Part shown: positions 38,019 to 46,529 of the stretch, piece by piece
Position numbering within the stretch: the stretch's first letter is position 1
Layout: each line of letters starts with the position of its first letter
NCBI GenBank assembly: GCA_026129545.1
Contig: JAHCHX010000001.1
Span: 3,503,001 to 3,567,000 of the forward strand
DNA: 64,000 nt
DNA from: Saprospiraceae bacterium
Lineage (GTDB): Bacteria > Bacteroidota > Bacteroidia > Chitinophagales > Saprospiraceae
Reading direction: 5' to 3'
Program-made: the position numbers and the translations under genes
The notes under the pieces: generated by a model
What the model saw: only the letters and a program-made list of their open reading frames with translations
Told to the model about the DNA's origin: nothing
Database searches by the model: none

Positions 38019-38127
38019 TATACCTTGACTCGCCACGATTTGTCAGATGCGCATAATTGCCATCCTTGATTTTGAGCGGACTGCGCTTTTAACCACGCTG
38101 AAAACTTGGCAGCGTGAGGCATGAGAT
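38019..38127 (-). repeat. Dispersed 105-bp repeat, copy 6
   Basis: The minus strand reads CTCACGCTGCCAAGTTTTCA, then AAAAGCGCAGTCCGCTCAAA, and ends GGCGAGTCAAGGTATA. The CCAAGTTTTCAGC variant of the left half is the same one that forms the middle palindrome at 4172-4287. Confidence 0.85.
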
Positions 38128-38150
38128 TAAGCAACCTCTTGGAATTGACC

Positions 38151-39416
38151 TTACATATTGGCAATGATTTCGGAGCCGAATTCAGAGCACTTCAGTTTGG
38201 TAGCGCCTTTCATCAGGCGTTCAAAGTCGTAAGTGACGCGCTTTTTGCGAATGCTCCGCTCCAAACCTTTGACGATTAGTTTGGCGGCTTTGTCCCAGCC
38301 GAGGTATTCGAACATCATCACACCTGAAAGGATGACCGAGGAAGGGTTCACCATGTCTTTGCCTGCATATTTGGGAGCCGTGCCGTGCGTGGCCTCGAAG
38401 ATGGCGTGACCGGTGAGGTAGTTGATATTGGCACCCGGCGCAATGCCAATGCCACCAACCTGCGCGGCCAAAGCGTCGGATAGATAGTCGCCGTTGAGGT
38501 TGAGCGTGGCTACCACATCATATTCTGCCGGGCGGAGCAGGATTTGTTGGAGGAAAGCGTCGGCAATGCTATCCTTCACAAGCATTTTGCCTGCGGCAAG
38601 GGCTTCGGCTTGGGCTTTGTTGGCGGCATCCTCGCCTTTCGATTCCTTGATGCGGTCGTATTCAGCCCATGTGAACACGCGGTCGCCATACTCGCGTTCG
38701 GCCAATGCGTAGCCCCAGTCCTTGAACTTGCCCTCGGTGAATTTCATGATGTTGCCTTTGTGTACGAGCGTCAGCGATTTGCGCTTGTATTTGAAGGCGT
38801 ATTCCAATGCCGCTCGCACGAGGCGCTCCGTGCCTTCGATGGAGACGGGTTTGATGCCGATGGAGGAGGTTTTTGGGAAGCGTATTTTTTTGACCCCCAT
38901 TTCATTTTGAAGAAACGCCAGCACTTTGTCGGCTTCGGGAGTGCCAGTTAGATACTCGATGCCCGCGTAGATGTCCTCGGTATTTTCACGGAAAATGACC
39001 ATGTCCACGAGGCCGGGTTCTTTCACGGGCGAGGGCACGCCCTTGAACCAACGCACCGGACGCACACAGGCGTAGAGGTCGAGTTGTTGGCGAAGCGCCA
39101 CGTTCAGCGAGCGAATACCGCCGCCCACAGGCGTGGTGAGCGGGCCTTTTATGGCGACTTTATATTCGTCAATGACTTTCAAGGTCTCATCGGGGAGCCA
39201 GTTGCCTGTTTTGTTGAAGGCTTTTTCACCCGCGAGCACTTCTTTCCACACGATTTTCTTTTTGCCGTTGTAAGCTTTCTCCACAGCCGCGTCGAGCACG
39301 CGCACAGAGGCGGCCCAAATATCAGGCCCCGTGCCGTCGCCCTCGATGAATGGGATGATGGGGTCGTTGGGGACTTTCAGTTTGCCTTTTTTGATGGTGA
39401 TGGTAGAACCTTGCAT
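38151..39416 (-). CDS. icd: Isocitrate dehydrogenase (NADP-type)
   Basis: The 421-residue enzyme oxidises isocitrate to 2-oxoglutarate. It resembles the E. coli-type dimeric enzyme: PIIPFIEGDGTGPDIW (about 19-34), the substrate-binding and regulatory loop GGGIRSLNVALRQ (about 98-110), FRENTEDIYAGIEY (about 142-155), LTLVHKGNIMKFTEG (about 215-229) and NLNGDYLSDALAAQVGGIGI (about 307-326). GHAIFEATHGTAPKYAGKD (about 338-356) carries cofactor-binding residues of the NADP type. A start codon upstream of MQGSTITI is not needed. It is a lone gene divergent from hutH. Confidence 0.94.
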   Translation of the reverse strand: MQGSTITIKKGKLKVPNDPIIPFIEGDGTGPDIWAASVRVLDAAVEKAYNGKKKIVWKEVLAGEKAFNKTGNWLPDETLKVIDEYKVAIKGPLTTPVGGGIRSLNVALRQQLDLYACVRPVRWFKGVPSPVKEPGLVDMVIFRENTEDIYAGIEYLTGTPEADKVLAFLQNEMGVKKIRFPKTSSIGIKPVSIEGTERLVRAALEYAFKYKRKSLTLVHKGNIMKFTEGKFKDWGYALAEREYGDRVFTWAEYDRIKESKGEDAANKAQAEALAAGKMLVKDSIADAFLQQILLRPAEYDVVATLNLNGDYLSDALAAQVGGIGIAPGANINYLTGHAIFEATHGTAPKYAGKDMVNPSSVILSGVMMFEYLGWDKAAKLIVKGLERSIRKKRVTYDFERLMKGATKLKCSEFGSEIIANM

Positions 39417-39519
39417 TTTTGAATGGTAAGTTAAGAGTGGTGAGTACTATGTTGCAAAATTGGGGCGCTAAGGTAGAGAAATGCCTTAATTTTGCCGCCC
39501 GAACTAAGCAACAAACAAA

Positions 39520-41013
39520 GTGCACGAAATCAGTCCTGACCATTTTTCCCTTGAAACCATTCGCCAAATTGTACTCGAAAGGCATCCGTTGGCCTTGTCA
39601 GAAGCATCTGCCCGCCGCATTCATCGCTGTCGGGAATATCTCGACCACAAACTCGCCCAAGCGAACGAACTCTTCTACGGCATCAACACGGGATTCGGCT
39701 CCCTTTGCGACATCCGAATCTCCGAGGAAGACATAGAGCAATTACAGCACAACCTAGTGGTGAGTCATGCGTGTGGCACAGGCGACTTGGTGCCGCCCGA
39801 TGTGGTGCGCCTCATGTTGCTGCTCAAAATTCAGAGCCTCTCCTACGGTTACTCCGGGGTGCGAGAAAAGGTGGTGCGACGCCTGCTCGATTTTTACAAT
39901 GCCGACATCCTGCCTGTTGTGTTTGAGTTAGGCTCGCTGGGCGCTTCGGGCGACTTGGCTCCGTTGGCGCATTTGAGTTTGCCGCTCATTGGCCTTGGCG
40001 AAGTATGGCACGAAGGGCGCAGGCAACGAGCGGATGTGGTGTTGCAATTGCGGGGTTGGCCCCCGTTGGTGTTCAAGGCCAAAGAAGCATTGGCCTTGCT
40101 CAACGGCACACAGTTCTCAGCCGCTTATATGGTGTGGTGTCTGATGGAAAGCCGCCGACTGACCCAAATAGCCAACATGAACGCAGCTATTGGCTACGAT
40201 GCGTTCAACTGTCGCTTGTCGCCACTCGACGCACACATCCATCAGATTCGCCCGCACAAAGGGCAGTTGGAGGCAGCACGGAACGTGTTGCAATGGCTTG
40301 AAGACAGTCAAATAGCCCCGAAGGAAAAAACGAGCGTGCAGGACCCCTACGCTTTTCGATGTGTGCCCCAAGTGCATGGTGCCAGCCTCGACGCGCTGGC
40401 GCATATCGAACAAATGCTCCTCACCGAAATCAATGCCGTGACGGACAACCCCAACATCTTCCCCGATGATGACTTGATTCTTTCTGGCGGAAACTTTCAC
40501 GCGCAGCCGCTTGCGTTGCCGCTCGATTATCTGGGCATCGCATTGGCCGAGTTGGGGAGTATCTCCGAGCGCCGCGTCTATCAATTGATAGGTGGTCAGC
40601 GCGGCCTCCCCCCATTCTTGACCGACGACCCCGGCCTCCATTCCGGGATGATGATTGCACAATACACGGCGGCTTCCATCGTCAACCAAAACAAGGGGCT
40701 TTGCACACCCGCCTCGGTGGATAGCATCATAAGTTGCAATGGTCAAGAAGACCATGTTAGCATGGCGGCGAATGCTGCCACAAAGGCTCGGCGCATTGTG
40801 CTTAACTTGGAAAGGCTTTTAGCCATCGAGTTTATGGTGGCCATGCAGGCGCTGGAGTATCGGCGACCGTTGCGCTCGTCGCCAGCCATTGAGTCAATGC
40901 ACGCCCGCTATCGGGCGGTGGTGCCTCGTCTGGGGCACGACCGCGTTTTGCACGACGACATAGAGGCCACGGTGGTGTTTTTGCGAAAAGCGATGTTGGA
41001 TGCACACGCTTGA
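39520..41013 (+). CDS. hutH: Histidine ammonia-lyase
   Basis: The 497-residue enzyme removes ammonia from histidine to give urocanate. The self-forming MIO prosthetic group comes from A142-S143-G144 in FELGSLGASGDLAPLAHLSL. Other family motifs are the catalytic-loop YGINTGFGSL (about 53-62), LLNGTQFSAAY, QDPYAFRCVPQVHGA and NFHAQPLALPLDYL. The start is a GTG at 39520; no in-frame ATG lies closer. No other hut gene (hutU, hutI, hutG) is in the window. A role as a phenylalanine/tyrosine lyase cannot be wholly excluded, but sequence and length are HutH-like. Confidence 0.9.
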   Translation: MHEISPDHFSLETIRQIVLERHPLALSEASARRIHRCREYLDHKLAQANELFYGINTGFGSLCDIRISEEDIEQLQHNLVVSHACGTGDLVPPDVVRLMLLLKIQSLSYGYSGVREKVVRRLLDFYNADILPVVFELGSLGASGDLAPLAHLSLPLIGLGEVWHEGRRQRADVVLQLRGWPPLVFKAKEALALLNGTQFSAAYMVWCLMESRRLTQIANMNAAIGYDAFNCRLSPLDAHIHQIRPHKGQLEAARNVLQWLEDSQIAPKEKTSVQDPYAFRCVPQVHGASLDALAHIEQMLLTEINAVTDNPNIFPDDDLILSGGNFHAQPLALPLDYLGIALAELGSISERRVYQLIGGQRGLPPFLTDDPGLHSGMMIAQYTAASIVNQNKGLCTPASVDSIISCNGQEDHVSMAANAATKARRIVLNLERLLAIEFMVAMQALEYRRPLRSSPAIESMHARYRAVVPRLGHDRVLHDDIEATVVFLRKAMLDAHA

Positions 41014-41140
41014 TGCTGGGAGCAAAAGAATGGGGAAGATTTGTTTGTTTGGGGGCTTGGGGAGGCTTGACATGTTTTTTACATTGCACTTGCCACCGAC
41101 GGCCTCCCCAAATCCTCAAATCGCCAATGTTCAATCCCCC

Positions 41141-42622
41141 CTAAAACCTGAACCCCAAGGTCAAAGCCACATCATTGAAGGCGTTGTCAGTCAGCACGGT
41201 GGGGGCACCTACACCTGGGTTCACGATGCCGTCGCCCGTGAATCGGCGATATGCCACGTCTATGAAAAACGATTGCGCCCTGATGCCTGCCCCCAGCGAA
41301 AAGGCCGTGGTGAAGCCTGACTCTCCTTTTTCGGGATTGCCCAACAGATTCAAGCCTGCGCGAAAACGAAACTGTTCGAGCGCCAGCTCTCCCCCCAAAC
41401 GGATGTTGGCAGCCGTTTGGTAGTTGCGCCGGATTTCGTTGTTCAGTTGCCGCTCAAGTGTTTTGTTCTCGTTGTTGGACACATTGGAAGTAAAATTGTA
41501 TCGGTTTGCGGTGTAATCCACCCACTCCACATCGGCGCTGATGAAGCCGTATTTTTTGAATACAAAAGCAGTGCTGCCGATAAATCTCCACGGCGTGCGC
41601 AATTTGTAGTCAAAAACCCCATCGGGCGAAAGAAGTGTTTGCCCTTTGTAAGAGCCGCTTCCATCGCCATAGTCGTAGGCAAACGTGTTGCTGTAGTTGT
41701 CAGTCAAGCCCAACGCGGTGGGGGTGTGAAAGGCAACGCCAAGCCGCATCATTTGATTCACGCGATAAATCATGCCCATCTTGAGGTTGATGCCGATGCC
41801 TTCCGTCCGCAGATAATCGGTGTAAACCAACCGACCAAAATAAGGGACATTGCCCTCCACATCGCCGCCGGGGTCTCTCTCAACGTACTCACTTTCGAGG
41901 CGATAGTTCACAAACGGTACGCCCACCGTCACCCCCACCATGAGTCTTTCATCGTAGTTTCCGGCAAAAGAAAGCGCCATCTCGTTCATGCTGCCGAAGG
42001 TGGTGACGGTCTGCGAATGTTCAATCGTCGCATTCTCGTATCCTTCAAAATCATAAGTGAATCTGCCGTCCTGAAAATACAAGGCTTGCGCGTCCCAGGC
42101 AAGTTGCGACCCAAAGGGGTTGAGGTCGTCGTCGGTGCCTCCGTTGTTGAACACTGCTTGTGCGTCGTCGAAGAAACCTTTCATAATGGTGCCCGGCGCA
42201 TCGCCAAAGTAGTAAATCGCTTGATTGTAGTTGTTCATTCGGTTGAAGCCGATGCCTACGTTGAAGGTCTTCCAACGACCCGTGCGAGGAGTGGTGTTGA
42301 ACACCAAGCCCAAATTGTCGAAGCCAAAGGCGCTCCTGCTTTCGTCCACTGCCGGATTGCCCGGCAAACGGGCATCGGTATTGGCAAAGCGAAGGCTGGG
42401 TGTCGCGGTAAATTCATTGGCACGGAAAAGGGCCAAGCCTGCCGGATTGCTGCTTATCGTGCCGAAATCCGCGCCCAAAGCACCCATAGCGCCGCCTACG
42501 CCCATGTATCGGGCCGTTCCGCTGGGTTGCAGGAAAGAATATTTGAGGACATCGCTGGCTGTTTGCGCCAACAGTGTGGCCGACATCAACAAAAGGAATG
42601 TCGGCATTAGGTACCGTTTCAT
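41141..42622 (-). CDS. OmpP1/FadL-like outer-membrane transport protein
   Basis: The 493-residue protein has a signal peptide (LMPTFLLLMSATLLAQ) and then the typical FadL-like N-terminal hatch: QPSGTARYMGVGGAMGALGA followed by DFGTISSNPAGLALFRANEF (about 34-74). The rest is amphipathic beta strands with aromatic girdles, finishing with the strand FNDVALTLGFRF, whose last Phe is the barrel-insertion signal. FadL-type barrels carry hydrophobic compounds across the outer membrane. It is one of several barrel proteins in this window. Confidence 0.87.
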   Translation of the reverse strand: MKRYLMPTFLLLMSATLLAQTASDVLKYSFLQPSGTARYMGVGGAMGALGADFGTISSNPAGLALFRANEFTATPSLRFANTDARLPGNPAVDESRSAFGFDNLGLVFNTTPRTGRWKTFNVGIGFNRMNNYNQAIYYFGDAPGTIMKGFFDDAQAVFNNGGTDDDLNPFGSQLAWDAQALYFQDGRFTYDFEGYENATIEHSQTVTTFGSMNEMALSFAGNYDERLMVGVTVGVPFVNYRLESEYVERDPGGDVEGNVPYFGRLVYTDYLRTEGIGINLKMGMIYRVNQMMRLGVAFHTPTALGLTDNYSNTFAYDYGDGSGSYKGQTLLSPDGVFDYKLRTPWRFIGSTAFVFKKYGFISADVEWVDYTANRYNFTSNVSNNENKTLERQLNNEIRRNYQTAANIRLGGELALEQFRFRAGLNLLGNPEKGESGFTTAFSLGAGIRAQSFFIDVAYRRFTGDGIVNPGVGAPTVLTDNAFNDVALTLGFRF

Positions 42623-42809
42623 AGTTCGTTGATTTAGCAGTAGTTAAAATAAGCCGAAAGGGGAAGTTGTTCAAGGAAACGCATCCAAATATCGTGTTTT
42701 TTTCGAGAGCACCCGCTTCGGCCTTTTTGAAGGGCAAAGAAAATGGGTGGAAGAAGGTGTTGGTACCAATTTCCACCCATTCACAAAAAAATTGTTGGCG
42801 AAAGGAATA

Positions 42810-44168
42810 TCAGTTGCGGCCACCGCCTCGGCTACCGCCACCGCCGCCGCCTCGGCTACCACCGCCAGAACTGCCACCGCTCGAGCCACCGCTGCTGCCC
42901 CGGCTGCCGCCCGAAGAGCTCGGGCTGAACGAACGGCCACCACCATCAGAGCCACCGCTGCTGCGGCTGGGCCGAGCATCAGAACCACCACCGCTGGGGC
43001 GCGACGGGCGCTCTTGCACCGATGGGCGGTCTTGCGTGGAAGGACGGCTTGGGCGAGCGTCGGAACCACTCGGACGAGTGTCAGAACCGCTTGGGCGCGA
43101 AGGCCGGGTTTCTTGTTGTGATGGCTGCTGGCGCGAAGGGCGCGTCTCTTGCGAAGGCTCGCGCGAAGGGCGCGTCTCTGCCGCCGGGCGACGGCTGGGG
43201 GTCTCGTTGCCAGAGACTCCTTCACGGCTCGGACGGTCGTTTCTGCCTTGCTGCACGCTTTCACGACCACTCGTGGAGGCAGGGTTTCTGCTCACCGCAT
43301 CGGAAGTGGGTCTGCGTTCCGTGGCGGATGGCGACACACGCTCCACTTGCTGGTCGGCAGGCGTTCTCACCGATTCGCGGCCATTGGTTCGTGGCCGCAT
43401 CTCCACTACCGGAACATCTTTCTCGGCAGTAGCCAAGCGTCCGTTGGAGCCGGTGTTGCTGGCTATGCGGGCAAAGCCCGACGAGTTGACACCCGTGCCT
43501 CCGCGACGCGGGCCTGTGTAGGTCTGCGGGCGGTAGCCATTGTTGTTCCAGTTGTTGTTATTGTTGTAGTAGTAATTGTTGTTGACCCACACGTTGCCGT
43601 AGTAGGGGTTGCAACCATTCCACGTCCAGTAAGGGTCGTAGAAATAGTTGTTCCACACGAACGGGTTGTTCCACGCATTGTAGCCGCCCCAGCCCCAGCC
43701 TGCGTTCCAGCCCGTCCAGCTATTCCAGCCAAAGCCGAAACCGCCCCAGGGGTTCCACGGATTCCAAGCGTTCCAAGCGTTCCAGCGTTGCCAGCGGCGC
43801 CATCTCCAATAGTCGTTGTAGCCGAAAGTGTAGATGGAAGCGCCCGGCAAAAAGAACGGGTCGTAATAGTAGAGGTCAACGAAGAAAGGGTCGTAGTAGT
43901 CAATGGCACGCACCGGGCGATGGAATCGGCGGATACGCGACGAGTACTCGTACGCATAATCGTCTTCTTCATAGTAATAGTCGTCGCCATTGTAGCGGCG
44001 AGTGACGTTGTTTGGCTCTTCGTAAGTCTCTCTGTACGTCGTAGTCGAACGCCTTGTGTCGGTTGACGGGTCGTAGTAGAGGTCGTCTTGTGCTTGGGCC
44101 GGCATGGAGAGTGCCAGCGCGAACAGCGCGACGAACATCCAAATCAATGACTTTTTATTTCCTTTCAT
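42810..44168 (-). CDS. Secreted low-complexity protein (Tyr/Trp/Asn-rich core, Arg-Pro-Ser repeat tail)
   Basis: The 452-residue protein starts with a signal peptide (SLIWMFVALFALALSMPAQA). Residues 25-85 are acidic and Tyr-rich, 85-210 are an extreme Trp/Asn/Gly/Tyr stretch (repeated WNAWNPWNPWGG and YYYNNNNNWNNN motifs), and 260-400 carry RPSR-type repeats (ETRPSR, DARPSRPS, ERPSRPSGG). The end is a Gly/Ser/Arg tail. No catalytic motif is visible. Composition suggests a surface or matrix polymer-like protein. Its function is unknown; a -7 element TAATTTTG lies at 44218-44225 (minus strand). Confidence 0.7.
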   Translation of the reverse strand: MKGNKKSLIWMFVALFALALSMPAQAQDDLYYDPSTDTRRSTTTYRETYEEPNNVTRRYNGDDYYYEEDDYAYEYSSRIRRFHRPVRAIDYYDPFFVDLYYYDPFFLPGASIYTFGYNDYWRWRRWQRWNAWNAWNPWNPWGGFGFGWNSWTGWNAGWGWGGYNAWNNPFVWNNYFYDPYWTWNGCNPYYGNVWVNNNYYYNNNNNWNNNGYRPQTYTGPRRGGTGVNSSGFARIASNTGSNGRLATAEKDVPVVEMRPRTNGRESVRTPADQQVERVSPSATERRPTSDAVSRNPASTSGRESVQQGRNDRPSREGVSGNETPSRRPAAETRPSREPSQETRPSRQQPSQQETRPSRPSGSDTRPSGSDARPSRPSTQDRPSVQERPSRPSGGGSDARPSRSSGGSDGGGRSFSPSSSGGSRGSSGGSSGGSSGGGSRGGGGGGSRGGGRN

Positions 44169-44447
44169 GGTGTGAAAATTTTTTGTGCGCGTTCTGTTGC
44201 GCCATGATTTGCAGGGTCAAAATTAGAAGGTTTGCGTACTTTTTTTGGTTAAAACCGATTTAAAGTGAACGACTTTAGTCCGTTAAAGTTCGCTTAAACC
44301 CACCGAACCGCAAAAGGCAATTGTTAAAAACTTTGCTTTCAGACAAAATTGGGTGTCGGCGGTTACTTTTTAAACAAGTGTTTAACCGAGATTTAACGGC
44401 GTTTGCCCGCATGAACTTGCTTCACTGGCGAAGTTAGGTCAATCTTC

Positions 44448-46508
44448 TTAAAAGAGGCTGACATACCCAATGTGAAATTTCACTGCCCGAAAATCCAGTG
44501 GGTCGGCGTTGTCTCTTTTGCCTACGGCGAGGCTGATTCCGAAGATGCCGGCCGGTGTCTCGAATGTCAGCCCTCCGCCCATGCCCAATGGGCGCAGGAA
44601 CACGCGGGCGCTGTTGGTCACGTTTTCCACATAGCCATAATCGCCAAAGGCGGCGAGGTACGAGTTGAGTCCGAGCAGCAAGCGCAGTTCCGCCGTAGTC
44701 ACCACAAAGCGCGAAGCGAAAATGCTCTCCTCATCGAAGCCACGCAGCAATTTGTTCCCGCCAAGCCGATATTGTTCATTGTTGTACACTGGTCTTTTTG
44801 AAAAGATGCCGCCGCCGCGCACGGCCAGTTTTAAAGTGGTGCGTTGAAAAAACGGGACATAAGCCTCTGCTCTCCCTTCCACGCGGTATCGTGCTTGCCT
44901 GACGGCCACCGTGTCGTAAAGGCTTGCGAAACTAAATAGAGGGTCGTCGGGGTCGCGCAAATTCTCGATTTGGCTGTTGCGGCGCACGGTATTGAAGCCT
45001 GCCAACGAACGCACTTGCGCCGCCCAACCTTGTCGCGGGTTGAAACGATAGTCCAGACGAGTCAACCCGACCTCAAAACCATAGCCATTCTGCCGAAAGT
45101 CGAGATTGGGTGGAAGCAGGCGGCTGCGCAACACCGCGCTTGTGTCCACTTTTTGGAGCGAAGAGGTTTTGTTTTCCCAAAGCAACTTCACATAATCGCC
45201 CCCGACGAATAGATAGGACACGCCCAGCTCCCCTTGCGCGTCCACCCATGTGCTGTCGCGGCGAAAAATGTTGAGTCGCCCATCCACGCCAAATGGCGAA
45301 CCGAGCAAATAGGGCACGCCCGCTTGCACGTCGAGCTCTTGAGTTTCTGGCCGCAGCCGCTCGAACTCTGCGGCAAATCGTTCGCCGAAGTTGAGCGCAT
45401 TTTGAAAGGCCGCGTTGAGCGAGCCTGTGAGCAAAAGCCTGCCGTCCGTCGCGTCGGGTTGAGGCAACAAGCCTATGATGAAGTCGAAGCGGCTGGCTTT
45501 TTTTTTCTGCAAGAAGAGATTCACGGTTGCCTCCCCTACTTCCGATGGGCTGGTTGTTCCAGTAGAGGTGGTAGGCTTGCCCGAAAAAGTCACGGTAGGA
45601 TTGCCCGTTGTTTCCAAAAACAACAGGGTGCGCATTTGTTCGCGGAGGCGCAACACTTGGGCACGGCTGTAAGGGCTGCCGGGTTTCAAGCCCAAATAGT
45701 TGGGCAAGTAAGCGGCTGGCAATTTCACGTCGCCGTTGATGTTGATTTGTTTAAAAACAAAAAAGCGCCCGCGCTCGATTTGCAACATCGCCGATACGCC
45801 GCCGTCGGGTGCTATCTCGATACTATCGAGCCAGACGCGGGCGAATGGGTAGCCGTTGTTTTCGGCCTGTTTCAAAATGTCTTCCTGTAGTCGCAGCACC
45901 GCGTCGTGGCGCAAAGGCTTTCCCTCGAAGGATTTTTCCCGAAAGCCTGCGGCGCGAAGCCATTCCTTGTTGTCAAACAAAACAGGCCGAAGCGTCAACC
46001 AGCGCATTTCGGGGCCAAGGTGCAGCGTCGCCACAAAAAGACGAGCGGTATCGTCGCCCGTGGGTTGGCGCAAAGTATCAATGGAAGCGGCGAGGAAGGA
46101 TTGTTGTCGAAAATGCTGGAGCAAGTCGCGGCAAAGCGGGACAACGGAAACTGAATCGTCGGGTAGTTCAAACACCGCGACACCCGGAAACTCTTCTACT
46201 GGTTTGAGGCGAAAATCATTTATTTTTTCAGAAAAAACAGCCTGCTCGGTAGCGGCAATATGCAGGCTGAGCGTGGTTTGGGAAAGAAGAAAACAAAGGG
46301 GGCAAAGCAAAAAAGAGAGGGATAGAAATGCGGTTCTTGTTCGCTTTTTTTTGCTTTTTTGTAAAAATCCATCCGCGCCACGGCGAGTTGCCACCCGCTT
46401 GCGCCTTCGCAGCGTGGACGGATTTTTACAAAATGACCAAGTTCGCATCATATCGCCCGCTATGACGCACACGAAGCGCCGATGGTTGCGTCGAGCGTAG
46501 GGGCGCAT
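44448..46508 (-). CDS. BamA/TamA-like Omp85 family outer-membrane protein
   Basis: The protein (up to 686 residues) has a POTRA-like region (LRLQEDILKQAENNGYPFAR followed by VWLDSIEI, then QINGDVKLPAAYLPNYLGLK, about 205-280). A C-terminal Omp85 barrel follows, with the conserved YNNEQYRLGGNKLLRGFDEE (about 575-594) containing the LRGF loop motif, and a final strand ending HIGYVSLF. It should insert or export outer-membrane proteins like TamA/BamA. The N-terminus is uncertain: a signal-like hydrophobic stretch (FLSLSFLLCPLCFLLSQ) lies about 60 residues in, and a 23-bp inverted repeat (46357-46433) lies inside the 5' part, so the true start may be later and non-ATG. Confidence 0.75.
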   Translation of the reverse strand: MRPYARRNHRRFVCVIAGDMMRTWSFCKNPSTLRRRKRVATRRGADGFLQKSKKKRTRTAFLSLSFLLCPLCFLLSQTTLSLHIAATEQAVFSEKINDFRLKPVEEFPGVAVFELPDDSVSVVPLCRDLLQHFRQQSFLAASIDTLRQPTGDDTARLFVATLHLGPEMRWLTLRPVLFDNKEWLRAAGFREKSFEGKPLRHDAVLRLQEDILKQAENNGYPFARVWLDSIEIAPDGGVSAMLQIERGRFFVFKQININGDVKLPAAYLPNYLGLKPGSPYSRAQVLRLREQMRTLLFLETTGNPTVTFSGKPTTSTGTTSPSEVGEATVNLFLQKKKASRFDFIIGLLPQPDATDGRLLLTGSLNAAFQNALNFGERFAAEFERLRPETQELDVQAGVPYLLGSPFGVDGRLNIFRRDSTWVDAQGELGVSYLFVGGDYVKLLWENKTSSLQKVDTSAVLRSRLLPPNLDFRQNGYGFEVGLTRLDYRFNPRQGWAAQVRSLAGFNTVRRNSQIENLRDPDDPLFSFASLYDTVAVRQARYRVEGRAEAYVPFFQRTTLKLAVRGGGIFSKRPVYNNEQYRLGGNKLLRGFDEESIFASRFVVTTAELRLLLGLNSYLAAFGDYGYVENVTNSARVFLRPLGMGGGLTFETPAGIFGISLAVGKRDNADPLDFRAVKFHIGYVSLF
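46357..46433 (-). repeat. 23-bp inverted repeat in the 5' part of the Omp85 gene
   Basis: The arms 46357-46379 (TTTTGTAAAAATCC...) and 46411-46433 match at 20 of 23 positions around a 31-base loop. On the minus strand it is followed by T-poor sequence, so it is not a standard terminator. It lies where the annotated reading frame has no family-like residues. Confidence 0.6.
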
Positions 46509-46529
46509 GGCTCAATGATGCCTTGTCAA

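Noticed and set aside
41417..42610. 397-residue antisense frame over the FadL-like porin
   Set aside because: Same reason; the sense protein has a signal peptide and the terminal Phe strand of a barrel.
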